Shown: one piece after another, positions 1-11,146 of the stretch
Layout: each line of letters opens with the position of its first letter
Numbering within the stretch: position 1 is the stretch's first letter
From: Viridothelium virens
Taxonomy: Eukaryota > Ascomycota > Dothideomycetes > Trypetheliales > Trypetheliaceae
NCBI GenBank assembly: GCA_010094025.1
Contig: ML991796.1
Span: forward strand, 282,740 to 346,739
Length of the DNA: 64,000 nucleotides
Reading direction: 5' to 3'
Notes under the pieces: model-generated
Told to the model about the DNA's origin: nothing
The model's database searches: none
What the model saw: only the letters and a program-made list of their open reading frames with translations
Made by a program: the position numbers and the translations under genes

Positions 1-1454
1 GCATCAATACAATCAAAGAAATCCTAGCAGCTAGCAAAGGAAAGCGAGTGCCTGACCTCCTAGTCGACCGGGTCAAGCGTGTGAGCACTCGTGAGGGTCG
101 TCGAGTTGACACCTTTGTGCAACAGCAGTTGTTGAGACAAAATGTCTTCACCGTCGATCCGAAAAATGTACAGGCTATCCTTGCGACCCAATTTCAGGAC
201 TTTGGCCTCGGTTCCCTGCGACGTAACAACTTCCTTCCGCTACTTGGCAACGGCATTTTCACTGCGGATGGCGAAGGATGGGAGCATTCACGGGCAATGC
301 TACGACCCAACTTTGCGAGAGAGCAAGTTGCGGATCTCGATCTCGAGGAACGTCATGTTCAAAACTTGATGCTGGCTTTGCCCGTCGATTCGAAGTCTTG
401 GACGGAAGAGCTCGATATCCAGAAACTCTTTTTCCGAATTACAATCGATACGGCGACCGAGTTCCTCTTTGGCGAAAGCGTGGACAGCCAGCTAATCAAT
501 CTTCCAAGAAAAGCTTCTTCAACTAGCAAAAGTGCTCATCAAGAGGAGTCTGTCTTTGCAACGGCATTCGATAACAGCCAAAGCTGGCTAGCCTACCGAG
601 GCCAGCTTGGTGCGCTTTCTTGGCTCTTAAACCCCAAAGAGCTTCAGGAATCTAACAAGCAATGCCACGCCTTCATCGACCATTTCGTCGAGCTCGCGCT
701 CAAGAACACCTCATCCGACGGTGACAATCTCGAAAAAGGCGAGACCAAATCACGCTACGTCTTCCTCGAAAACCTTGCCCGACAAACCCGCGATCCCATC
801 GAAATCCGCTCCCAGCTCCTCAACATCCTCCTCGCCGGCCGCGACACCACTGCCTCCCTCCTTTCCTGGCTCTTCCACTTCCTCATCCGCCACCCCAACA
901 TCCAGCAAACGCTCCGCGCCGAAATCATCGCCTCCTTCGGCCCCTACTCCTCGCCCCGCAACCTCTCCTTCGCAGGCCTCAAGAACTGCACCTACCTGCA
1001 ATGGTGCCTCAACGAAACCCTCCGCCTCTACCCCGTCGTCCCCGTCAACTCCCGCATGGCCATGCGCGACACCTCCATCCCGCGTGGCGGCGGCCCAGAC
1101 GGGTCCGCCCCCGTCTACGTCCGGAAAGGCGACCTCGTCGTCTATAGCGTGCACGTGGTGCATCGGCGCCCCGACCTCTGGGGCCCGGATTTCAACGAAT
1201 TCAAGCCGGAGCGCTGGTCAGGCAAGCGGGCGGGCTGGGACTACCTTCCGTTCAATGGGGGCCCGAGGATTTGCTTGGGCCAGCAGTTGGCGTTGACCGA
1301 GGCGGGCTATGTCACAGTGAGGCTGCTGCAGAGGTTTGGGGAGGTGGGCATGGGGAGTCAGGAGGTGGTGGCGGAGAGTCCGAAGCAGAATCTGACGCTG
1401 ACGAGTTGTCCGAATGATGGGGTTTGGGTGCGGATGAAAGAGGCGAAGGAATAG
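1..1454 (+). CDS. Cytochrome P450, CYP52-like alkane/fatty-acid hydroxylase (5' partial)
   Basis: The frame is open to the left edge of the window, so the N-terminus and membrane anchor are missing; 483 residues are visible. The core resembles the CYP52 family, microsomal omega-hydroxylases of n-alkanes and fatty acids. Visible P450 signatures are the C-helix region (GEGWEHSRAMLRPNF), the I-helix oxygen-activation motif AGRDTTA, the ExxR motif in NETLRLYP, the PERW motif (FKPERWSG) and the haem loop FNGGPRICLG with its Cys ligand. No intron is needed in the visible part. From about 760 to 1200 codon third positions are mostly C; after about 1230 they are mostly G. Family assignment is by overall resemblance; CYP539 or another CYP52-clan family is possible. 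Confidence 0.9.
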   Translation, partial: INTIKEILAASKGKRVPDLLVDRVKRVSTREGRRVDTFVQQQLLRQNVFTVDPKNVQAILATQFQDFGLGSLRRNNFLPLLGNGIFTADGEGWEHSRAMLRPNFAREQVADLDLEERHVQNLMLALPVDSKSWTEELDIQKLFFRITIDTATEFLFGESVDSQLINLPRKASSTSKSAHQEESVFATAFDNSQSWLAYRGQLGALSWLLNPKELQESNKQCHAFIDHFVELALKNTSSDGDNLEKGETKSRYVFLENLARQTRDPIEIRSQLLNILLAGRDTTASLLSWLFHFLIRHPNIQQTLRAEIIASFGPYSSPRNLSFAGLKNCTYLQWCLNETLRLYPVVPVNSRMAMRDTSIPRGGGPDGSAPVYVRKGDLVVYSVHVVHRRPDLWGPDFNEFKPERWSGKRAGWDYLPFNGGPRICLGQQLALTEAGYVTVRLLQRFGEVGMGSQEVVAESPKQNLTLTSCPNDGVWVRMKEAKE

Positions 1455-2321
1455 AAAGAGAGGGTAATTAGAGGACTTGGCACCAGTGTGCTCATCTATC
1501 ACTTGGGTGGATATGGGATGAGAACGAATTTTCTATGCATCTTCATTGAAGGCATTCCAGCGTAATTCAGTAGTTTTTGAGGTTTGTCTCAATGAGTAGT
1601 CCTCGGTCAATCATATGGTGTAGATAGTTTTGAAACATGATATAACAATGGATTTCCTGTTTTCTGAAGTGCAGTCAGCTCACCATATGCAATACGCGAT
1701 GTGTTGGTCATGCATTCGATGGAGTCATGGGACGTTGAAGCGATGTGGCGATCTGGGTCTTCACCGGTTTCGTCTCAAAATTATTAGGGTCCACCAGGTA
1801 ATGGCGAGGGGGATCAGTGGACTGTCACGTGCTAGTGCGGTGACGAGGCAGGTTCTTTGTGAGCATACGAGAACCTATGACGTCGCGTGGCCTTCCAGGT
1901 AAAGGACACGCTCCGGGGTAGTTGTGGCCAATAGCGGGGCGGGGAGGAGGGGTGCAGGGTCGTAAGGAACGTGAAGGTCTGGCCGACTCACTTTCTTTTG
2001 TGTCTCTCCTTCCCTGAGCTCTCCAACGGCCCACCAGCTTCCACGCAATTGCTCTCTTGCCTGCTGATATCCTGCTATTCACCTGCCCAGACCTGACTCG
2101 ATTCATCTCCGACCTCTTTGACTCTTCATTCCTCCCCTCGAGCCATCCTTTGAAAAGAAACCCACTGTTTTGGCGTCGATCGGGCAGCTGGTGAACTGCG
2201 TCACCGCAAACAGCTAGCTGAGACAGCATTGCTACCAACATCACCACACAAATTTCCCTTTCGGTCTTTTACTTCGTCCAAACTTGTTTCGAACTCGAGC
2301 GAAGGGTACAGCATCTACAAC
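1455..2321. other. Intergenic; probable promoter/5' leader of the next gene
   Basis: No convincing coding sequence. The interval from about 1985 to 2160 is pyrimidine-rich on the plus strand, as is common in fungal core promoters and 5' leaders, and precedes the ATG at 2322. Confidence 0.5.
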
Positions 2322-3509
2322 ATGCCTGCAAATGCACCGACTCTGATCAATTTACCTCCTCCTCCCTCAGACCCTGTCACTCCCTCGGACATGGGACCGT
2401 AAGCGAGCTGCTCTCGAGACGAAAAATACACTTCTGGCTTACAATGATATAGTGGCACTCCTAATTCTACAACGACCTCCATGTCTGAGCTCTCTACCGT
2501 AGCCATTAAGGATGGTCATCGTGGTCACCTTCCGCACCATTCCTCCTCTCAAGCGCCGCCATTCACCTCGAGTACCTCGCACACCAGCACTCTCGATGCT
2601 GAGCGTGCAGACCGGATCTCCCGCCTCGCCGGCCTCGAGCGTGTCGCCGGCCCTCGCTCCTCCCCCTTCAACCCAAACCAACCCTCCGCCTCCTACGCCA
2701 GCGGAGCCAGCGCCTCCACAACCACGACGCCCACCGCCGCCGGCTACTTCGACCCCTCCAACCCCACCTTCAAAGAACGCAGCACCGTCGGCTCCGCCTC
2801 GGCCACCGGCAGCGTCGGCGGCCGCACCACCTGGGCCAGCGGCTCCGACTCCGGCCACGGCGCCCCCACCGACCCAGACAAGATGAGCGAGACGACGCAG
2901 GACCCGGACGAGCTGTCGTCGACCCGCATGGACGCCGCCTCGACGTCCAACCTCGACGACATGGAGACCTCGTCGACGGGTGGCTTCAGCGACGATGCTA
3001 ACGCCTCTCTTGTTGGCTTCGGCGAGGGCGCTCGCACGCCCGCGCGTCATTCGGGCATTGGTAGTCCTACGGGGCCGAGCCTCACTGCGCTGTCGAAGGC
3101 CGGGTCTGCGGTGCCCATGCATCTGTATCCTGCGGCGGGTGCGGCGGGTGCTGGTGCTGCTGCTGCGGCGGATGCGCGTGCGCCTGGCGTAGGAGCGGGA
3201 TTTGCGACGGCGCAGACGGTGTCCGGGACGGAGGCGGCGCAGGCGACGAGGGATGCGCGCATGATTGATGGCATGACGTATGATGATGGGAGTCCCTTTG
3301 TGGATACGACGACTGGGCGGACGCCGCCTCCGACGAGCGCGGCGGCGGCGGGGCTGGGTCAAAGGAGTCCGGAGCTGGTCAGGGGGGATGCGGAGAGGAT
3401 TGTGCGGGAGAATCTGGAGAGAGGAGAGGAGGCGGCGGAGAGGCCAATGGGGGAGGCGGGGAAAGCCGGGCTTGGGAGGTTTTACTTTGAGGGGAAAGGG
3501 GGTCAGTAG
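2322..3509 (+). CDS. Unknown Ser/Thr/Ala/Gly-rich protein
   Basis: Two exons, 2322-2398 and 2453-3509, joined across a 54-bp GTAAGC...TAG intron, give a 377-residue protein. The start at 2322 is chosen because its frame splices exactly into the long second exon and adds a Pro-rich N-terminus. The protein is mostly low complexity, with Ser/Thr stretches, acidic TQDPDELSSTRMD-like segments and Ala/Gly runs. The most structured part is the C-terminus, where an AERIVRENLERG helix-like stretch is followed by a Gly-rich end with FYFEGKG. I do not recognise a domain, and no signal peptide or membrane segment is visible; it is probably intracellular. The coding strand switches from C-rich to G-rich near 3100. 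A long minus-strand open frame over the same bases is a composition shadow. Confidence 0.7.
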
Positions 3510-4496
3510 AGAAGTGAGGAGAGGGTGAAGTTGTTTGCTGGCTGGAAGAGTGGATGAGATCACTTGACATCGGAATCGGCGTATGGCCATTGATTCAGAC
3601 TCGAAGGCTGGTGCTAGATCCTCGTTTTGGGCAGGTTTCCCTCAGGAATACCTTACGAGCATGGCTATGTGGGAGAGCGATTCCGAAGTTACGACCGAGA
3701 TTATGCACAATGTACTCTATTAGGATTTATGGCGAAATGATACCACTATAGGAAAATCTAAGCACCGGGGGTTTTCTACATGGCGCCGCTGATTATATGC
3801 AAGTGTGTACGCCGAGGAGCTAACCCAAATAGCCAGACATGAGAACACATCGAGTCAATTTCACTTCGAGGTCACCTCAACCATCTTAAGCTGCGGGTCG
3901 TCGCTGGCGTCGGCCGTCTGCCCGGCAGGCTGCGGAATGAGACCTTGCATTTTGGATCTTAGCTGAATGAGCTATATCGAAAGACTCTATCCTTGGGCTT
4001 AAGTCACGATGGTTGTGCTAATTAGCACCAGCCTCGCTTCAATAGTCCCAATGCATTAACCTGGGCGCCAGGCTGCTGTAAGGACACGGAGGGAACGACA
4101 GGCAAGGTTCACATGTATATGGCCAAAATCCGAAACATTAGGAAGGCCCGAATCAGTCGGGAGCTAGGCTTCGTAGACTGTGAGTCTGCCTTGGGAGGTG
4201 CAGGGCTGAGCCTGTGAAATTAGATAACTATTATGCTTATTGGCTAATCTAAGACGTTCTACGGAACCCTTGCAGATATCTGCTTGCGAAATACCGAGTA
4301 ATGGCTGACTCCTCGGTCACGCCGAAATCTACCAAAGACTCTCGAGTCATGCACGGATTGCACTTGTTCGGCAATACCAAATGATTGCAAATAGGGCATC
4401 CCTGGTTTTCAGTGTATCGTTTTGTTCTTTTCATCCCTCCAGACTAGGCTATCCGCTTCTAAGAATGATACCAGTCCTCATTGGCGCAGTTCAGTC
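3510..4496. other. Intergenic
   Basis: No supported gene. This is the 3' side of two convergent genes. A minus-strand open frame at 4249-4434 contains a KRYTENQ stretch resembling KRYSENQ in the neighbouring F-box-like gene. A roughly 24-bp similarity underlies it (near 4400-4426 and 4871-4895), perhaps a small duplicated scrap. Confidence 0.4.
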
Positions 4497-6059
4497 TCAG
4501 AATGCCGCCGCATAGGTCGATAGCTCCTCCATATTCAACTTGTACCCGTGGTCGATTCTAAAGTGATTCACAAGAGCCTCAAGACTTGGGAAGTGGTTCC
4601 TCAGGCAGTCTGGACAGGTGGCCACAGTACGCTTCCATATGCTTTGCAAGTTCCCGTACCACGCTGATGTTGCGACAGGCGATTTACCCTTTCTGATGGC
4701 GATTGGGAACCGTTGGACGTATTCATAACGCCTTCTCGCCCACTCCTGTCGAGGAGCGGAGGAGATCGTTTCCTTGATGAAATGTATAGCGTCAATAGAG
4801 AGTCGAGAAGGCGCCGCACGAAACCGTCCGTTGTGCATGCACGTGCTGACTTCGACTAGATTTATTGAGATATCCTGGTTTTCAGAGTACCGTTTGGCGA
4901 GACAGAGGGAATCCATAGCTGCAGACTCGGTCGCAGCGAAGAAGGTGACTCCCTCGAGCGAGAGTCTGCTTAAATGGCTGACGTCCACGATTGAACGTAG
5001 GGTAGACATGGTAAGATACCAACCCTGTAGCGCAAGCTCCTTTAGCAAATTGGGCTTGAAATCATCGAAAAGGTAGTCTAAAAGATATGGCCGACTATTC
5101 GGCGTCTCAGGACTATTCATCAGAGTAAGCTGAAGACATATCGGGTATGTGATTGCCAATAGGGCGGCCCGGCATTTCTTCATCGTTGCTCTGTAGACTC
5201 GCTTGCTCGCATCTCGATAATCCTGAAAGCAGAATTCTACGTGCAGCCGCTTGAGACCAGTCGGTGATTTGCTGAGGTATATTGGCATCAAGCCTTCAAA
5301 AGTTCTGCAACGGGCCCCCGTAACGGGGAACTGTGAGAACTTGATAGCTTCACAGTCGGGGCTCTCAGCGCTCAAGTACTTCCTCAGTACGTGATGCGCG
5401 ATTGCTTGGCTTAGCTCCCTCCCGATCTTAACAATATCATCTCGTTCGTCGTCTGCAACGAGAGCCAAGAGACTTGACTCTGCGCCATTAGTCCAGCACC
5501 CAATAGCATTCAAGGTTATGCTTTCAGGAAGAACCCTCGCACGGCGGCAGCACGATTCAATCGCCGTGTCCAAGAATGACTTAAGTGAATACCTCTGCAG
5601 GAACCTCTGGTACTCCGAGCTTGGTGATTCCATAACCGGCATGAAATAAGCAAGATCGATACCATCCCTTGTCATCCAGTCCACGTCTTTGTAAGAATCG
5701 GTCGTCGGCTGTTGGTGCTCACGAAACCATTGAAGTTCTTGGATGAATAGTGCTTCGAACGAACCAAGAAGGCCAAGGGAGGAGGCACCCCAAGTTGACC
5801 AGGGCTGGATCTCCAGCGTCCAGCTACGGACTCGGTCTGGAACCAATTCCTTGCCAAAGACAAAGGTTCCATTACGTAGAATGGTCACAACGACGTCTCG
5901 CCTTAGGATTCTCTCGGCTTCGCTGTACGATTCCTCCGAGATTGTGGCCGCATTTAAAATGCTTCTCCTTGAGCCACAAGGATCTCCATACAGCTGCTCT
6001 GGTGCAAGATAGAAGAGGATCTGGTCGATGATTTCTTGTGGAAGACGAGAGCGATTCAT
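4497..6059 (-). CDS. F-box-like protein with C-terminal C2H2-type finger
   Basis: Single exon, 520 residues from the ATG at 6059; an in-frame ATG at 6077 would add six residues. The frame stays open further upstream, but that stretch does not look like the family. The N-terminus (RLPQEIIDQILFYLAPEQL) is F-box-like, as in Skp1-binding adaptors of SCF ubiquitin ligases. The middle resembles the degenerate Leu-rich architecture of fungal F-box proteins (for example LKRLHVEFCF and LSRLSLEGVTFF). Near the end is a possible zinc site, C-x2-C-x13-H-x4-H, inside CPDCLRNHF...HFRIDH. Such families expand and turn over fast in Pezizomycotina. Substrate unknown. The F-box call rests on the N-terminal pattern only. 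Confidence 0.68.
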   Translation of the reverse strand: MNRSRLPQEIIDQILFYLAPEQLYGDPCGSRRSILNAATISEESYSEAERILRRDVVVTILRNGTFVFGKELVPDRVRSWTLEIQPWSTWGASSLGLLGSFEALFIQELQWFREHQQPTTDSYKDVDWMTRDGIDLAYFMPVMESPSSEYQRFLQRYSLKSFLDTAIESCCRRARVLPESITLNAIGCWTNGAESSLLALVADDERDDIVKIGRELSQAIAHHVLRKYLSAESPDCEAIKFSQFPVTGARCRTFEGLMPIYLSKSPTGLKRLHVEFCFQDYRDASKRVYRATMKKCRAALLAITYPICLQLTLMNSPETPNSRPYLLDYLFDDFKPNLLKELALQGWYLTMSTLRSIVDVSHLSRLSLEGVTFFAATESAAMDSLCLAKRYSENQDISINLVEVSTCMHNGRFRAAPSRLSIDAIHFIKETISSAPRQEWARRRYEYVQRFPIAIRKGKSPVATSAWYGNLQSIWKRTVATCPDCLRNHFPSLEALVNHFRIDHGYKLNMEELSTYAAAF

Positions 6060-7527
6060 AGCGCTGTTCGTTCGCATGAGTATCTGTAAATCTGTATGTT
6101 TGCAAGTTGAGGATGCAGTAAGAACTGGGGAAGTCCATAATCCATTAGAAGGATTCATTTGTAACCTTGACCGTGGTGTGAATAACGAGCTTACTGTGAT
6201 TTTGCAGTACAGGCTGGTTCTGATAGATTCACTGAAATTTTCCCGAAATTTCTGTGATCTCCAAGGCATGTCTTTGACACATCTTGAATCACAACCAGTA
6301 AACTCCACACGATTGCACTGAATTGCAGGGAAGTTAATGATGCAAACAGGAAATTAGCAATATAACGAATTTCTTCGGACTATTATCAAGGACAAAGCGA
6401 CAGTCGATCAAGGGCATTTGGACACTCTCGATATGCATGCTGAAGTCCTTCAAAGAGGGCTGAGAGGGACCGGCAGAGAGCTAAAGACATAATAAAGGCG
6501 ACTTGCAACCGACTCGGTCAAAACATCTCACTGCGGTAGGTTTTTGACATAATACTCCCTGTTGGTAAAAGCCATCTCAATGATTACAATACGTCGGATG
6601 ATAACCACCAGAAGGACGTTGAAGGAAGTTTGGTCACGTTACCTCCTTGTCTGAAAACAACTTACCTACCTAAAGGTCCTACTTCGCTTCGCCCTGGTGA
6701 GCTCATTAGTTGTGACGGTTACGACAGCGGATATCTAGCTTACTCTATGCAACGTGTGGGAGCGCAGTGGCACAGTTGAGCTCGAGGCTCGAGCGGCAAC
6801 TAGTCCTCTTCGAACTGCTGAAACAGGGGTGAGAAGGGATTTGACTGAGACCTTTGCCGCCTTCCACAAACCAAAGGTCGTCGAAAAGAAGTTATCTCGA
6901 GCATCATCTCGCCTCTAACTTTTCGATATTTGATTCGCATAGGGTCGATCTGAAAGATCCCTAGCTAAGAATTGGATAATGGAGGTATTCTATGTAGAGT
7001 ACACTACCGAGAAAAACATGACCTCAGTCGCTCCCCGTCCCATGATCAGGTCTACGAAATTGTACCTCACCGCCAAATGCTGCTGCCACGGGCGCGCGCA
7101 TGATCCCTCCAATCATTTCATTCTATCTTGCATAAAGCAGCGGGACGGGGACAGAGACTTGCATGTCGAAGGTCTGATTGCATTGGCTCATGGTAGCGCT
7201 GAGATCCTTGTGAGCCTATCATGTGCAACTCGCTTCCGGAGCAGTAAGTTTCATGACGCGCTTTGTGTTGCAACTCTACAAGGCTGGAGCTGATGTTGCC
7301 TACCTTTTCGACTTCGCCACCTTCAAGCTTTATGTTTCTAAAACGTCTCGTTATGTTTTTTCAAAGCCTTTTTGCCATCTTCCGACCTCATCAGCTCCGC
7401 ATATGACGCGGTAATCTATTGAAGCATTCTCAAAAGTCGTGTCAATGTGCATGTGAGCTCGCTTACCATCCAGTCTTTCCCAACCTTGTTTTGGCTACAT
7501 TTCTTCCAATTCTTCATTTTACGGCCT
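6060..7527. promoter_or_regulatory. Divergent intergenic region between F-box-like and NLR genes
   Basis: No coding sequence is supported; it must carry the 5' ends of both divergently transcribed neighbours. Short open frames within it (for example 6979-7293 and 7223-7414) lack family features. I could not pin a promoter element. Confidence 0.45.
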
Positions 7528-10500
7528 ATGGACCCTGGGACTGCCGTCGCCGTCGTTTCGTTGGGAATACAGTGTTGTCAGGGAATTGTTGGCTATTATC
7601 GGTCTTTCCGCGAGCAGGATAAGGTAGTATCTAGGACTACTGCCTGTGTCGATAACCTGCATGGAATCCTTGTGGCACTCCGTGGCATGATCAATCCGCC
7701 GGGACCACAACTCAACAACAACGTCCTAGCGCTCGTCATCAAAAGTATTGCTTCTTGCGAGGGACCTGTAAATGATCTTAAAGCGGAACTAGACAAATTC
7801 GGAACCAATACACCACAGGCGACACCGAAGAACAAGGCTCACGAGCTCGTCATGAAAGCACTATACCCCTTCAAAGAGAGCACATTGACAAAGTTAAGAG
7901 AGATTGTGCAAGACGTTCGAGGGAATCTCAGTTTGGCAATAGAAACAGTTGGATTAGATACTCAAAGCAGGGTTCTTGATAGTCTGGATGGTCTTACTCT
8001 CAACTTTGATGCGATGCGAACTGACCGTAATTCCCTTGCGGGAGACATCCAGAACATCTCAACTGCGATATCAGGAGTGGGAGATAACATATCGAATGTT
8101 TCCAGGACTGTAGACGATTCGAGAACGATTATTACGGGCCTTTCGACGAGTGCCCAGAATATTCAGCAGAGCATTAATACTGCAGAGCAGAGAAGAGAGG
8201 ATGCTCAGACAGATCAGATTTACTCATCTGTGGTGGATTGGCTTCGCCCAATTGACTTTATGCCCGATCATAGAGCGGCTAGAAAAAGACACGAACCAGA
8301 AACAGGAAATTGGTTCCTTGAAGGACGTCCATATGAGGCGTGGAAGACCATTCCAGGATCTTTTCTTTGGCTGAACGGCAATCGTGAGTAATTGAAAGAG
8401 GCTATAGAGCCCTAGCTATCTTGCTCTTCAGGTCGGTCTTGAGATAAGGAATAAAGGCTGACGATTTTCTAGCCGGATGTGGCAAGACGATCCTAGCGTA
8501 AGTGGAAAAGACTCAGAATGCCTAAGACTAGCTAGAATGCTTTTCCTCAATAGTTTCATGTCGGAAACCCCAAGCCCTATAATAACGTTTGACTTTAGGT
8601 CCGCGATCATCGAAGACTTAGCGCGATATGTCAAATCACAGCCGAACTCGACGGCGTTGTCCTTCTACTTTTCTTTCACCGATTCGCAGAAGCAGGAATA
8701 TGTAAGCTTTCTTAGGACACTACTCGCGCAGCTCTGTGTTAGTCGCCGACAGATTTTTCCATGCCTACGGGATCTATTCAAGGCATATGAACCTCTGGCA
8801 GCTCCAGTGGATGAACTCGATGAATGCCTCAAGCTTGTAATGAAGGATTTTGCCAACGTCTACTTGGTAATCGACGCTTTGGACGAATGCCGTAACGAGA
8901 CTGGTCGTGGAGATTGGGAAGATATGCTGCATTGGCTTGATAGTCTATCTTCCTTGAACATGGCCAATCTTCATACCCTGGTTACGAGTCGCAACGAACC
9001 CGAGCTTCAAAATCTTTTCCTTCCTCTCGAAGGGTCATCGGCACACTGGCCATCGCTGACCATCACGCAGCGGAGCAACTCCGGCGATGTACGGACTTAC
9101 GTCACGAATCAAATCGAAAAAGACTGGAGGCTTAAACGTCTGGATAGCACTACAAAGGAGGAAATCAGATGTACTCTGACAAATGGAGCAGAGGGAATGT
9201 GAGCACCTACAACTTGCCGCTCCCAGATTAATGAGGACTAATTCGTCGTGTGCGGGTTCCGGTGGGCGTTTTGCCAAATGGAGGCTATCAAGAGGCTGAG
9301 AGTTTTCAGTGCTGACAGGGTTCAAGATGCTCTCACTGCTTTGCCGGCAACACTCGACGAAACTTACAGCCGCATTCTGAGCGGACTCGAGAGTCAAAGA
9401 GAAGTTTTTACAGCTTTGCAGTGGTTGGCCTTCTCTGCTCGGCCAATTGAACCTATCGAACTTGCTGAAGCTTGTATTGTTGATCCAGGGGCCGAGAAGC
9501 AGGTGAATGAACGAAAAAGGTTCCATTGGGAGCAGCTATCCAACTTATTACCAAGTCTTGTAATAGTGACCAGCATGCGGAGAAGACCTGAGTCGAAATG
9601 GACGGCGGAGTGGGACTGGACTGAGCTGATCTCAAGCGATTACGGGAGGGGAAAGCGACACCCTGAGACTATACGACTTGCTCATTTTTCTGTGAGGGAG
9701 TTTCTGGTTTCAGAACGAATTACACACGGAAAGGCTGCCGCCTTTTCTATCCAAGCCGACCTTGCGAATTCCTTCATTGTCAAGAGTTGTGTTGTTTATA
9801 TTACTTACTACGCTAAGTCTAACCGCCGGCTTTCAAAAGAGGAAGATTTAGACTATTTTCCATTGCTGAAGTATTCTTGCGAGAACTGGCATCAGCACTA
9901 TCGTCAAATCATCGATAAGAATAGTCCTCATGTGGTCGACATGCTCGTTCAGCACCTGATTTCAGGCTCTTGGGTTGCCAGTGCGCACAATGTTAGCGTC
10001 CTGGACCAGCCTCTGGCTTGCCTTCCCTTCGAACAGACGGTAGGATTGAGAGAGGATCCTGCATCGATGCTATACTATGCTGCGTACTTTGGATTCGAGG
10101 CTCTTGTAGGAGGGCTTCTCAAACATGCCACAGTAGACACTGTGAATGCACGAGGTGGTCTATACGGCACCGCCCTACAAGCCGCTTCGCGCAGAGGGGA
10201 TGAGCGCATCGTCAGGATGCTCCTGCAATCCGGCGCGGACGCGAACATAACGACAGGCAAACACGGAACAGCCTTGCAAGCGGCCGCTAAGCATGGATTC
10301 GAAGATACAGTCCAGTTACTACTGAGCAACGGCGCGAACATAGATGCGAAAGGAGGTCGGTCCCACTGCTCACTTTGTGTGACAATATCCTTCAACCAGA
10401 AGAGGAGTTTCCGTTTACTACTAGATAAAGGCGCCGATTGTCGACCATCTTCGCATTTTGAAGATAGTAATGGAGGCTTTTGGGAATCGATGGTCATTGC

Positions 10501-11146
10501 TATTTACGATCTGGACAGTGGTAATTATTTCGTGGACCTGATTCTTAAAAAGACGGAAATCGTTGAGTCCGAAGCTGCTTGGTACAACGATCTTTTGTTT
10601 CATGCAATCAGAAGTGACCGCAAGGACTTGATCAAGCTAATGCTCGATGCTGGTATCGCAATTGATGGCTTGAACCAACATGGCCAGTCCGCGCTGTACA
10701 GAGCGGCCTGGCACGGAGAGGTATCCTTAGTCCAACGGATTCTTGAAAGTGGAGCCAATGTCAATGCAGTTGGTGGGCTACATGGAACGGCTTTGCAAGC
10801 CGCCTCAGTGACTTCCCGACTTAGCATCGTCAAAATGCTATTGGAAAATGAAGCAGACGTCAACATTGAGGGGGGATATTATGGGACAGCACTTCAAGCT
10901 GCTGTAGTCTTTTCGAAGCTAGACCTCGAGGACCCCGACGAGATAGATGTTGAAGACATTGTCGCACCAGGGACACGTTGGGAACTAGTAGAGTTATTAC
11001 TAGATCATGACGCGCATGTCAATGCAATAAGCGGTCGTCATGGCACGGCTTGTCAGGCTGCTCGTCACAGTGGGTATGAGGACTTGGTCAATCTCTTGGT
11101 GGCAAGAGGTGCTGATCCTGAGTTGGTGAATGTGGAACAGGTTTGA
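7528..11146 (+). CDS. NLR/STAND protein: HeLo-like N-terminus, NACHT NTPase, ankyrin repeats
   Basis: Exons 7528-8383, 8473-8497, 8599-9198 and an exon ending at 11146. If the last exon begins at 9256 the product is 1123 residues. Residues 1-120 match the fungal STAND N-terminal (HeLo-like) type, followed by a helical linker. The P-loop (GNPGCGKTIL, about residues 283-292) lies across the first junction and a 25-bp exon; Walker B is YLVIDALDEC near residue 382. The C-terminal third holds about ten ankyrin repeats, several with the GTALQAA pattern. In the family the repeats sense a ligand and the N-terminus triggers cell death or incompatibility. The last intron has donor GTGAGC at 9199, but the expected acceptor dinucleotide at 9254-9255 is GG. 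The next usable AG (9293-9294) stays in frame but removes 13 residues beginning with the family's FRWAF motif. The gene may be weakened or broken. Confidence 0.82.
8473..8497 (+). other. 25-bp micro-exon encoding most of the NACHT P-loop
   Basis: Intron 8384-8472 (GTGAGT...CTAG) and intron 8498-8598 (GTAAGT...TTTAG) isolate the bases for P-G-C-G-K-T-I-L plus part of the next codon. Reading frame and the NACHT consensus are restored only if this exon is included. Confidence 0.8.

Noticed and set aside
2439-3590. Long minus-strand open frame (383 codons) over the Ser/Ala-rich gene
   Set aside because: Low-complexity Arg-rich product in a GC-biased region; a shadow of the spliced plus-strand gene.
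4249-4434. Small minus-strand frame with Cys-x2-Cys pairs
   Set aside because: Too short and without family features; noted only for slight similarity to the F-box-like gene.
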